From: Candidatus Bipolaricaulota bacterium
GTDB lineage: Bacteria; Bipolaricaulota; Bipolaricaulia; M55B111
DNA: 32,707 nt
Assembly: GCA_018334915.1 (NCBI GenBank)
Contig: JAGXLB010000010.1
Span: forward strand, 1-32,707
Direction: 5' to 3'
Shown here: positions 1 through 7,113 of the stretch, piece after piece
How positions within the stretch are numbered: the stretch's first letter is position 1
Layout of the letters: each line of letters starts with the position of its first letter
Translations under genes and position numbers: made by a program
Notes under the pieces: generated by a model
The model's database searches: none
What the model saw: the letters and a program-made list of their open reading frames with translations, nothing else
Told to the model about the DNA's origin: nothing

Positions 1-176
1 CAAAGTTTCTCGGTAAGATAGTCAGTATCGCCCCTGGAGGAGCTACAACAATGGACGTTACGCTACCATTGCTTAAAGAAATAGGTGGAGAGGAGATAAT
101 ACTTCCAGCTTTCTTCAGCGGCGCAGTTCTGTCCTCACTGGTGCCGTTATTAGTACCTCTACTAATTCGTATCTAG
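1..176 (+). CDS. C-terminal end of a LysO/DUF340-type membrane transporter (partial)
   Basis: The first bases are the end of a coding frame (codons start at base 3) that runs to a TAG stop at 174-176. About 57 residues remain. They contain APGGATTMDVTLP followed by a hydrophobic segment rich in L, V and P that ends in LLIRI. The GGATTMD-x-TLP signature is what I remember from the LysO (YbjE, DUF340) lysine exporter family, integral inner-membrane proteins that export L-lysine. The start and most of the transmembrane segments lie outside the window. The family call rests on this one motif and on the hydrophobic C-terminus, so substrate specificity cannot be judged. The gene converges on HU. 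Confidence 0.6.
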   Translation, partial: KFLGKIVSIAPGGATTMDVTLPLLKEIGGEEIILPAFFSGAVLSSLVPLLVPLLIRI

Positions 177-271
177 CTATTAACTAAAAAGAAGAAAATT
201 CTTCCCTCGAATTAACTATAAACTAAATTTAAAAACCTGCTGGGCGACAACTCAACTCGTAGCACCAACTA

Positions 272-305
272 TTTCGCAGGGAACACTGCCGTGCTCCCCG
301 CGAAA
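272..305 (-). terminator. Strong hairpin between the convergent LysO-like and HU genes
   Basis: Two 15-nt arms flank a 4-nt loop. Read on the minus strand the arms are TTTCGCGGGGAGCAC and GTGTTCCCTGCGAAA, pairing over all 15 positions with two G-U wobbles. On the plus strand the same two positions are A-C mismatches, so the structure is favoured in minus-strand RNA, downstream of HU. No T-run follows the 3' arm, so it is not a classical intrinsic terminator. It may be a 3' end stabiliser, a factor-assisted terminator or a repeat element. It lacks the conserved segment of the three-copy element found elsewhere in the window. Confidence 0.45.
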
Positions 306-404
306 CAGCTTAACCAAAAATATCTTTACAGCTAATCCAGCTCAGTTCGGCTAGAACACCCAACAGATTCAACCGTCAGGATAAACCTGGCAAAGAAGTT
401 TTTG

Positions 405-731
405 TTATTCCTTCTCTATTTTCAGGTCCCCTGAACTCGTTTTTACTGCTTTCAGGCTTTCTCTGACCCCTTCTTTTAGGTTTTTGCCCGTCTTGAATGC
501 GGGTACTACCTTACTCGGTACCTTGATTTTTTCACCCGTTTGCGGGTTAATACGTTCAGTTGCTTTTCTGGATCTGGTTTCAAACTTACCGAACCCTGTC
601 AACAGAACCTCTTCGTTGTTCTTCAGTGCCTCGGTAATTATATCGATGACCGCATCAAGCGCTTTCTTAGAATCCTTTTTGGTAAAACCAGTGGCCTCAC
701 TCAGTCTGTCGACAAACTCGCCTTTGTTCAT
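405..731 (-). CDS. hup: HU-family DNA-binding protein
   Basis: A 108-residue histone-like protein that bends and compacts DNA as a dimer. It starts MNKGEFVDRLSE and carries the HU signature: TGFGKFETRSRKATERINPQ at about residues 45-64, then the second half of the DNA-embracing arm and PAFKTGKNLKEGV at about 77-89. Ordinary HU is about 90 residues. This one has roughly 18 extra C-terminal residues of mixed charge (KAVKTSSGD then LKIEKE), a short tail of unknown role. The ATG at 731 is preceded by AGGAGG 12 bases upstream, and a TATAAT-type promoter lies further up. It is monocistronic by appearance and converges on the LysO-like gene. HU versus IHF cannot be fully separated by eye, but the single-gene context and sequence favour HU. 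Confidence 0.93.
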   Translation of the reverse strand: MNKGEFVDRLSEATGFTKKDSKKALDAVIDIITEALKNNEEVLLTGFGKFETRSRKATERINPQTGEKIKVPSKVVPAFKTGKNLKEGVRESLKAVKTSSGDLKIEKE

Positions 732-785
732 GTGAAATTTAACCTCCTGTTGGGTTTAATTTAACAGTACTAAACCGTAATGTGG

Positions 786-815
786 ATTATAACAGTGCTT
801 TACCACAAAATCCAA
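786..815 (-). promoter_or_regulatory. Candidate sigma70-type promoter of HU
   Basis: Read on the minus strand: TTGGAT, an 18-base spacer, then a perfect TATAAT. Predicted transcription starts near 779, giving a leader of about 48 bases before the HU ATG, which contains the AGGAGG site. The -35 box matches consensus at only three of six positions. Confidence 0.45.
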
Positions 816-1082
816 GTATTAAAAGGAAAACCGACAAACTATTAAACCATTAATTGTAACCAACCACACCTTAACTTAACTTTATATCAATCCTACAGAG
901 GATTTCAAGGTTTTTCGGCGCAAAAACCGGATCACTATTGTATAGCAAGAAAAATAAGTTAACATTGACAACATTATGAGTTTTTTCCAAAGTAAGTCGA
1001 TAGTTCCGCTCAACCAAACAGGACTCATACAAAAACCAACCGATCAGTACCGAAGCAATATACGGTGTATTCTCGGTAAGTT

Positions 1083-1110
1083 TTGGTAAATGCCGACAAT
1101 CCGATATAGT
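1083..1110 (+). promoter_or_regulatory. Candidate promoter of the lipid kinase gene
   Basis: TTGGTA and TATAGT separated by 16 bases. The -10 box lies inside the GATATA-GTT-TATATC dyad, about 24 bases upstream of the ATG, so the leader would be short. Confidence 0.35.
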
Positions 1111-1133
1111 TTATATCATAATCGGTGAGGGAA

Positions 1134-2015
1134 ATGCAAACGAAAATTGTAGTTAATCCAGTAGCCGGGGGAGGAACTTCCCTCAAAAAGTTACCAAAAG
1201 TAGAAAAAATTCTTGATTCGGAAGATGTAAAATACGATATTGTTCGAACCCGGTTTCCAGGCCACGCAACTGAACTCGCAGGACAGATAGAGGCTTCAGG
1301 AGACAGGGTAGTTGCAATGGGCGGCGACGGTACCGTTCGGGAAGTACTAAACGGGATCCTGTCTCCGGATACTCCAATAGGAATAATTCCGGCGGGCATG
1401 GGTAACGACTTCGCGCGGAGTCTCGGTATTTCTACGGATGTTTCCAGAGCCTCGCAATACCTCATAAATACTGCAATTAAAAAGGTTGATCTCGGAGTTG
1501 AACGGGGAAAGTTCTTCAACGTAATGGGAGTTGGGTTCCCGTCCCACGTAGTAGAAAGGTTCAATAGGTACAAAAGGGGTCCTGTAAGGAGTTCGTTAAT
1601 CTATTTTATCGGCTTGCTGCGTTCCGTGACTGACCTGGACAATTACGAGTTTCAACTGGAACTGGACGGTAACACACGAAACCAAAGAGCAAACGCAATC
1701 TTCGTAACAAATTCTCGGTTTACCGCGGGGGGTCTGGAACTTGTACCTCAAGCCGAGATGGATGACGGATTACTTGACGTTGCAATTATCTCCGGCGCCG
1801 GGAGGATGGAACTCCTACTGGCTTTGAGGCAAGCTTACAGAGGAGAACACGTAAACCATCCAAAGATAGAGTTTTTGAGGGCAAAAAAGGTCAGAATAGA
1901 ATCGAGATCTCGGTTGATAAAGATGTTCGATGGAGAGTTAGAAGGTACGACGCCGGCGGAACTCGAGATCGCTCCCAGGAGCAGAACCATCATAGTCCCT
2001 GCAAACGAAGAGTGA
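1134..2015 (+). CDS. YegS/DgkB-type lipid (diacylglycerol) kinase
   Basis: A 293-residue cytoplasmic or membrane-associated kinase of the diacylglycerol/sphingosine kinase fold, which phosphorylates a lipid head group with ATP. Visible motifs are NPVAGGG (residues 8-14, nucleotide binding), GGDGTVREVLNG (63-74, the family signature), PAGMGNDFARSLG (86-98), and FDGE near residue 270. Length is typical (about 290-300). I prefer ATG 1134, which gives the usual short N-terminus before the NP-x-AG motif; GTG 1125 is a possible earlier start, and the GGTGAGGG between them is the only SD-like sequence. In Gram-positive bacteria DgkB recycles diacylglycerol released by lipoteichoic acid synthesis; no such neighbours are visible here, so the lipid substrate is open. 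Confidence 0.9.
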   Translation: MQTKIVVNPVAGGGTSLKKLPKVEKILDSEDVKYDIVRTRFPGHATELAGQIEASGDRVVAMGGDGTVREVLNGILSPDTPIGIIPAGMGNDFARSLGISTDVSRASQYLINTAIKKVDLGVERGKFFNVMGVGFPSHVVERFNRYKRGPVRSSLIYFIGLLRSVTDLDNYEFQLELDGNTRNQRANAIFVTNSRFTAGGLELVPQAEMDDGLLDVAIISGAGRMELLLALRQAYRGEHVNHPKIEFLRAKKVRIESRSRLIKMFDGELEGTTPAELEIAPRSRTIIVPANEE

Positions 2016-2070
2016 AAAAGTACAATCTATTCAATTCTTTCAGCAACGGCGGATTTATTTGTCCGGCTCG

Positions 2071-2161
2071 ACTAAGTGCTCTCCCCCCTTATCTAGCAAC
2101 TCTCTCAAGAAACCCAGCAGTAGACGAAATCCGGCAGCCAGATAAGGGGGGAGCACTTAGT
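2071..2161 (+). repeat. Structured intergenic element, copy A (hairpin with conserved loop segment)
   Basis: The arms are 2071-2094 and 2140-2161. They pair over 22 positions with one 2-base bulge (CT) on the 5' side; the outer half of the 5' arm reads ACTAAGTGCT. The 45-base loop contains CAGTAGACGAAATCC directly followed by GGCAGCC, and the conserved segment 2118-2146 runs into the 3' arm. That segment matches copy B at 26 of 29 positions, whereas the arms do not match in sequence. The element lies between the convergent lipid kinase and metallophosphoesterase genes. No T-run follows either arm. The downstream blocks shared by copies B and C are not recognisable here, although ATGAAA (2167-2172) and a TTTCAT near 2198 could form a small second hairpin. 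Confidence 0.7.
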
Positions 2162-2269
2162 AAAAAATGAAACCAACCTTCATAAACTAAGTTTCGCTTT
2201 CATACGATGGAGAAAGAATTGAGATCAAACTCTAATTGTCTAGTAGACCGCAACATCTTAACTAAAACT

Positions 2270-3496
2270 TCAACTAGCGTCGATAACTACCTCATCTATA
2301 ACGTCCCGGTCTACAGTCATGTCTACGTTACAACCAACTCTCCCGGCGTCCGCCTCCCGGTTAATCCTAGCGACCTCAATCGTCTGTAGTTTTATCTCGT
2401 TCTCATCCACCAATACCCTTACGTAATGCAGCGAATCACCTTTTGCCCTGCGTGAGAAATCAAACCTCGACGATAAGTTACCCGTCGGTGCACCGCCACC
2501 ACCGGTAACCACGTAGGTGACTCCGTTCTTGACTGCCCGTTCGTAAGAATGAACGTGTCCATTGAATACCAGGTCCACTCCGTGCTTCTCGAAAAGTGTA
2601 CCCCAGCTGTCCTCCAACCCGGCGTCGACTCCTTCGGAGTACACCGAGGAGTAGATCGGATGGTGAAATATCACTACGGTAACTGGTTTCGTGTTACTTT
2701 TAAGTTCTTCTACCAGCCACTCACGTTCTTCTGAAAAGTTCGAGTGCCCCATCAGGTGTCGATTGGAGTCCAGAACGATAAACTTAACTCGGCCATAGGA
2801 AAGCGAATACCACTGCTTCCCGTACTCACCGCCTCCCGCGGGCAACCCAAAGGCGTCGTAATAACTATCGTCGTTTCTCTCGTGATTACCCAGTGCGGGA
2901 ACGATCGGCGTGGATTTGCTGAAAGGCTCGATCGCCCAGAAGAAGTCCGCCCAATTGTTAGAAACCGGACTTTCGACGAGATCTCCCGTGTGGATAATGA
3001 ACGAAGGATGGAAAGGATCCAGTGCCATTTCCGAAGCGACTAGTCTATGTCTTCTGGGACAGGTCCTGGTATCGCCGTATACGAAAAAGGAAAAGTCATT
3101 AGCCTCACTGGCTGGACTTCCGAAGTAATTGATCTCACCACGTCCGGGGTCTTTTCCAATGCAATAAACGTATTCTGCACCGGAAGTCAGTCCATCCAGT
3201 TTGACGTGATGGAAAAGCCGCTTTCCACTTTCCTCCTCAGCTCTTTGCCTCAACTTTTCTTGTTCTAGATAAAAATCTGCTTTTTCGTAACTCAGCTTTC
3301 CAGTAGTTGCCCGGTCCGTTCTCCAGTTCACCGCAACGGTATAACTATCTTTCAAAGTTAGATACGGTCCCCAGATTGGTTCTTTAAGCTCCCGCCCCTC
3401 AGCGGAAATAACAATTGAGCTTAAAAATAATGTCAGCACAAAAGCCCAAAAAATATTTAGCCCGGACCTTTTGGTCGCAAAGCTCTCCGGTTTCAT
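2270..3496 (-). CDS. Exported calcineurin-like metallophosphoesterase with N-terminal FN3-like domain
   Basis: About 408 residues. A basic N-terminus and one hydrophobic segment (about residues 14-33, ending near ISAEG) look like a signal peptide or membrane anchor. A purple-acid-phosphatase-like beta-sandwich follows (about 40-125, with VAVNWRTD), then the metal-binding motifs in order: GDTR, TGDLVES, LGNHE, FHHP and NGHVHSYE. The tyrosine of true purple acid phosphatases (GDxxY) is absent, so a generic periplasmic or extracellular phosphomonoesterase or phosphodiesterase is the safer call. ATG 3496 is preceded by GGGTGAG; a TTG at 3523 would extend it upstream without an SD. It follows the glycosyltransferase by about 50 bases on the same strand and is probably the last gene of that operon. 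The large secreted protein at 18.5-22.6 kb carries the same FN3-plus-phosphoesterase pair. Confidence 0.87.
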   Translation of the reverse strand: MKPESFATKRSGLNIFWAFVLTLFLSSIVISAEGRELKEPIWGPYLTLKDSYTVAVNWRTDRATTGKLSYEKADFYLEQEKLRQRAEEESGKRLFHHVKLDGLTSGAEYVYCIGKDPGRGEINYFGSPASEANDFSFFVYGDTRTCPRRHRLVASEMALDPFHPSFIIHTGDLVESPVSNNWADFFWAIEPFSKSTPIVPALGNHERNDDSYYDAFGLPAGGGEYGKQWYSLSYGRVKFIVLDSNRHLMGHSNFSEEREWLVEELKSNTKPVTVVIFHHPIYSSVYSEGVDAGLEDSWGTLFEKHGVDLVFNGHVHSYERAVKNGVTYVVTGGGGAPTGNLSSRFDFSRRAKGDSLHYVRVLVDENEIKLQTIEVARINREADAGRVGCNVDMTVDRDVIDEVVIDAS

Positions 3497-3547
3497 ATTC
3501 TCACCCAGGTTAAACAACCCCAAAATTAAAATGTGGAATACGGGTAA

Positions 3548-5875
3548 CTACTTATTCTCAGTTGTAGGTTCGGATTTCTGTTTCAATTCCGGCTTGCTTT
3601 TCAATTCACCCATTAATTTGTACATCCTCTGGAGCGCCATGAGCCAGGAAAGAGTCGACTCCGCCCCTTCGTTTTCGTTGGCCCGGGAAGGATGTAATCC
3701 GTCCCTGCATCCACCGCTCCGAAAGTCGTACAGGGTAACACCAAGGTCATTTTTACCCAAAAACCAGTTGAAAGCCATGTAAATGTTCTCCAGGTATTCC
3801 CTGGAATCCGTCGCCTGCCAGGCCTGCCAGTTCGCATCAATCAACGCAGCTACCTCGACAGGCTGCTGGTCATAATCAGCCTTTTTCCCTCCTCGAACGA
3901 GCCATCCGTCGTTGCCGATTAACGATATAATATTCCTGCTTGAATCGGTTTGAATGTCCATTAACCAGCGAAGGCTTTTAAGTCCCCAGTCCTTCATTTC
4001 TTCGTTTGAAGTAAAATCACCCCAGCATATAAGTGCCTGGGGCAACCGGGCGTTTTCGTAGGTAACGCTGTCCTCGGGCCAGACCCAGTCGTCGGAAGAA
4101 TTTTCTTTGAATCTTTCCAGCAATCTATCCGCCAGAGAATTTCCCAGTAATTTCGTGTTCCTGTCTCCTTCGAACTTGTCGAGATATCTCCTGATTCCCA
4201 GAATCGAAAAAGCCCAAGCCCGGGGAGATGTAAAATCACTAACCGAATCGGCCGCCTGATGAAAAAGCTGGTTCCCATAGCCAACCAGCGCTTCGTTCGG
4301 CCTCTTTTTAATCAACGTACCGGCTGCCCAGACCAATCGTCCATGCGCGTCCTCGGTCCTTTCCTCCCGTTCCCACTGCCTGTCAAAAGATAAGTAATTT
4401 CGCGCCTGGCCGGTTTGAGGATCAATGGCTGACCCCAGAAACGAAAGATACGTCCGCAGCAGTTCAAGGGCAGAATCTTCCCCAAAAATCTTCCACTGAT
4501 CGAGGGCAACTATTGCTCCTCGAGCGTTGTCATCGGTTGTATACCCAAACTTTCTGTTCGGTACGGTATAAGAGGCGTGTTGATAGATTCCCGTGTCATC
4601 AGTCAGCGTCTTTAAGTAATCTATTTTTACTTCCGGTAAATCAGGGAGACTATCACTAGGGTCAACCTGTTCACCCGTAGATACTTTGACGTCTTCCTTG
4701 TACTTTTTGATCGCTTCGTGGTACTTCTCCTGGTATTTAGCAGCCACCGAATGCCAGATCATATCCCTGCCGAACTGATAGGCACTCCGTCTCATAGCCT
4801 GGCGTTTTCCTTCGTTTGCAAGGAGGTCGATAATTGCTTCCCCTGTTGCATCCGGATTCTCAAATGGAACAAGCTTCCCTCTGCCGTCAGCCAGCATTTC
4901 CTCGGCATACCAGTAAGGAGTTGACACTACGGCATTACCCAGGGCAACGGCATAAGCCAGAGTACCTGAGGAAATTTGCTCTCGAGAAAGATAGGGAGTA
5001 AGGTAAATATCACTGGTCACCAGGTATTTCTTAAGCTCGTCCAGCGGAACGAACATCTCGTGAAATACCACGTTATTCTGAAGCCCCCTCTCCCTTACCA
5101 TCCTCTCAAGGTTCAACCTATATTCCTCACCCCTCTCTTCCTTGACGTGAGGATGGGTCGCTCCCAGAACTATGTATAGTGATTCGGGAAATTCTTTTGC
5201 AACCCTCTCCATAGCTTCAATCGCCACTTCTATACCCTTATTGGGGCCCAGCAAGCCAAAAGTTAATATCACAGACCGACCTTCAATTCCGTAGTCCTCT
5301 TTGTAATAAGAAGTATCCAAAAAAGGTACATCAGGCGCTCCATGAGGAATCATCGAAACCTTGTCCGGTGGTACGTCGTAGAAGTCCCGAAGTAACTCTT
5401 TACCTTTATTGGCGAGCACCACAACTTCCGTCGATAGATTACATACCTCTTTAAGGACCTCCCGCTGGTGGTCCGATGGGTTTTTAAGTATAGTGTGGAG
5501 CGTGGATATAACGGGTTTCCTTACTACGTCAAGGAAAGTCAGAAGGTTTTCCCCGTCCTCGCCCCCAAAGATCCCGTACTCATGCTGAACGTTTACGACC
5601 CTTGTATCGGAAAGATTTACGTAGTCCGCGGCTCTTCGATAGTCAAGCTTGTTCTGGGCATTGATTTCGAATCCCACCTCCGGACCGTATTCGTAACCTT
5701 CTGGCTGATCATTCAGGGCAGCAATATTAACTCTGCCCTTGGCGGATAGTTCTTCTCCGTATCTCTGAGATACGTTCCTGGCTAAGTCGTGAGTAAAAGT
5801 CCCAATTCCACATTTTCTGGGCGGGTAAGTGGCAAGAAACGTTACGGAAGTCTCCCCAATTTTTTCATCGGTCAA
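3548..5875 (-). CDS. GT4-family glycosyltransferase fused to an alpha/alpha-toroid domain
   Basis: About 775 residues in two parts. Residues 8-385 form a GT-B retaining glycosyltransferase: TYPPRKCGIGTFTHDLA at the acceptor side, NVQHEYGIFGG, FGLLGPNKGIE at the start of the donor domain, and TPYLSREQISSGTLAYAVALG with the donor-phosphate region of GT4. Residues about 430-760 are rich in W and aromatic residues (YTTDDNARG, DAHGRLVWA, PRAWAFSILG, CWGDFTSNEE, YDQQPVEVAALI) and look like an (alpha/alpha) barrel of the glycosidase type. The C-terminus is a short charged tail. I choose TTG 5875 because AGGGGGTGG lies five bases before it; GTG 5884 overlaps that site. Its close GH130 neighbour suggests a mannose-containing glycan or glycoside pathway, but donor and acceptor are not readable from sequence. 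Confidence 0.86.
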   Translation of the reverse strand: MTDEKIGETSVTFLATYPPRKCGIGTFTHDLARNVSQRYGEELSAKGRVNIAALNDQPEGYEYGPEVGFEINAQNKLDYRRAADYVNLSDTRVVNVQHEYGIFGGEDGENLLTFLDVVRKPVISTLHTILKNPSDHQREVLKEVCNLSTEVVVLANKGKELLRDFYDVPPDKVSMIPHGAPDVPFLDTSYYKEDYGIEGRSVILTFGLLGPNKGIEVAIEAMERVAKEFPESLYIVLGATHPHVKEERGEEYRLNLERMVRERGLQNNVVFHEMFVPLDELKKYLVTSDIYLTPYLSREQISSGTLAYAVALGNAVVSTPYWYAEEMLADGRGKLVPFENPDATGEAIIDLLANEGKRQAMRRSAYQFGRDMIWHSVAAKYQEKYHEAIKKYKEDVKVSTGEQVDPSDSLPDLPEVKIDYLKTLTDDTGIYQHASYTVPNRKFGYTTDDNARGAIVALDQWKIFGEDSALELLRTYLSFLGSAIDPQTGQARNYLSFDRQWEREERTEDAHGRLVWAAGTLIKKRPNEALVGYGNQLFHQAADSVSDFTSPRAWAFSILGIRRYLDKFEGDRNTKLLGNSLADRLLERFKENSSDDWVWPEDSVTYENARLPQALICWGDFTSNEEMKDWGLKSLRWLMDIQTDSSRNIISLIGNDGWLVRGGKKADYDQQPVEVAALIDANWQAWQATDSREYLENIYMAFNWFLGKNDLGVTLYDFRSGGCRDGLHPSRANENEGAESTLSWLMALQRMYKLMGELKSKPELKQKSEPTTENK

Positions 5876-5991
5876 GGTAACCACCCCCTAAAAAATAAAT
5901 CTAAAATCTGAGGTAATGATTGATATTCAAGCTATTTATCGTAAATACGTAAAAGTCAGAGGTTTCCGCAAAGCGGAGAGGCTAAATAAAA

Positions 5992-6939
5992 CTAGCCAGC
6001 CAACAGATATTGTAAAAGGTCGTCCAGTTCAGCCGTAGCTACGCCAATACTGGAATCGGCGGCCCCGTAATAAATCCTTAACTTTTTACTTTCCTCTTGA
6101 TTGTCAACCACCGCTCCAGTGGGAAATACGACACCCGGGACGTCGCCCCTGTATTCGTAATCTTCCCTTGGCCCCATCACCCAGGGATCAGCTCGCTTGA
6201 TCACTTTCGTCGGGTCATTTCGGTCCAGTAACGCCAGCCCAACTCTGTACAGGCTTCCAGAAGCCGTCTCTCGCACCCCGTGATAGATAATCAGCCATCC
6301 TTCCTCCGTTTCTATAGGCTGGGGACCAAGTCCGACCTTTGCGTCGTCCCACCAGCCACTCCGTCTGGTTATCAATATCTCGTGCTCACCCCAGTGGACG
6401 AGATCGGGGGAAAAAGATATCCATATATGCTGTTCTCCCCTGACAATCGGTCGGTGTATCAATACGTACCTGTCACCAAACTTCCGGGGAAAGAGAGATG
6501 CGTCCTTGTCTTCTGGGGACAGCATTACTCCTCGCTTATCAAAAGTTTCGAAGTCTTCAGTAAAGGCCAATGAAACCTGTGGTCCTGCCGGGGAAAAGGA
6601 AGTATAGGTTATGGCGTATTTTTCCATTGGAGCGAACCACACTATTCTTGGATCCTCTAACCCCCATTGCTCCTCGTGAAACTCCTCCGATCTGGATAAA
6701 GTAGGGTTATCATCGACTTTCCAGCCCGTTTTACCGTCCTGGCTTCGGGCTACCGTCAGGTGAGAAAAGCCGCGGCAATCCTCTACACGGCAGAGCAATA
6801 TAGTCTCTCCATCGAGTTTAGTCGCGCCCGGATTAAAGACGGAATTTACCACGTATGGCCATTCTTCTGCCTTTAATATAGGGTTTCCCGCGTATCTATT
6901 AAAAATTTCTCTCGGGTTATTGTTCAAACAAAAGTTCAT
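5992..6939 (-). CDS. GH130-family beta-mannoside phosphorylase or hydrolase
   Basis: A 315-residue five-bladed propeller enzyme. GH130 members act on beta-mannosides, most by phosphorolysis that releases mannose 1-phosphate. Seen here are NPGA (36-39), LCRVED (49-54), GLEDPR with the likely catalytic acid D96, KDASLFPRK (145-153), WWDDAKVGLGP (196-206) and IIYHG (217-221). Length is normal. There is no signal peptide, so it acts in the cytoplasm. ATG 6939 has GAGGTAAT just upstream. The glycosyltransferase follows after about 115 bases, which include a small TCCGC/GCGGA hairpin near 5970. I cannot decide from the residues whether the phosphate-binding set of true phosphorylases is complete, so hydrolase activity is not excluded. 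Confidence 0.88.
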   Translation of the reverse strand: MNFCLNNNPREIFNRYAGNPILKAEEWPYVVNSVFNPGATKLDGETILLCRVEDCRGFSHLTVARSQDGKTGWKVDDNPTLSRSEEFHEEQWGLEDPRIVWFAPMEKYAITYTSFSPAGPQVSLAFTEDFETFDKRGVMLSPEDKDASLFPRKFGDRYVLIHRPIVRGEQHIWISFSPDLVHWGEHEILITRRSGWWDDAKVGLGPQPIETEEGWLIIYHGVRETASGSLYRVGLALLDRNDPTKVIKRADPWVMGPREDYEYRGDVPGVVFPTGAVVDNQEESKKLRIYYGAADSSIGVATAELDDLLQYLLAG

Positions 6940-6973
6940 TATATTACCTCGTGTTGGTCGGTTTCTATCTTAA

Positions 6974-7002
6974 ATTATATCTACAATTCACACCTATTCC
7001 AA
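6974..7002 (-). promoter_or_regulatory. Promoter of the GH130-glycosyltransferase-phosphoesterase cluster
   Basis: On the minus strand TTGGAA, exactly 17 bases, then a perfect TATAAT at 6974-6979, about 35 bases upstream of the GH130 ATG. It is placed and oriented to drive the three-gene minus-strand cluster. Confidence 0.6.
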
Positions 7003-7065
7003 TTAATCCTAAGAATAGCCGTCATAAGGATCTTGTGGGAAGTCGGAAACTTGCTGCCCTTTGCG

Positions 7066-7094
7066 TTGATATTTGACTTACGAGAGATTATATT
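7066..7094 (+). promoter_or_regulatory. Candidate promoter of the NIF3 gene
   Basis: TTGATA (7066-7071), a 17-base spacer, then TATATT (7089-7094). Transcription would begin near 7101, at the GAGGTGAT ribosome binding site itself. If real, upstream start codons (TTG 7033) are untranslated and the leader is almost absent. Confidence 0.45.
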
Positions 7095-7113
7095 ATTTCC
7101 CGAGGTGATTTTC

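Larger units (their letters stand above)
732..1133. other. Divergent intergenic region between HU and yegS
   Basis: About 400 AT-rich bases without a convincing gene. It holds the HU promoter, a candidate yegS promoter, a perfect 7-bp inverted repeat with a 6-base loop at 909-928 (GGTTTTT / AAAAACC), and nested inverted repeats at 1101-1125 just before yegS (outer CCGAT / ATCGG, inner GATATA-GTT-TATATC). The latter could be a regulatory site or chance AT-rich symmetry. Confidence 0.5.

Noticed and set aside
1025-1573. A 182-residue open frame antisense to the lipid kinase gene
   Set aside because: It lies mostly opposite a gene with clear kinase motifs, has no SD and no recognisable domain; it is a shadow of codon bias.
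2118-2146. Resemblance of the conserved element segment to riboswitch or SRP RNA motifs (for example AGTAGA or GCAGCCA)
   Set aside because: Only 6-8 base matches; the rest of the THF riboswitch and SRP consensus structures, and matching downstream genes, are missing.
2071-2161. Element as a classical MITE with terminal inverted repeats
   Set aside because: The terminal sequences are not shared between copies; the conserved part is the loop, and no target duplication is visible. A hairpin-type mobile repeat remains possible.
2270-3496. Calling the phosphoesterase a purple acid phosphatase
   Set aside because: The tyrosine that gives the purple iron site is not present in the GDLVES motif.
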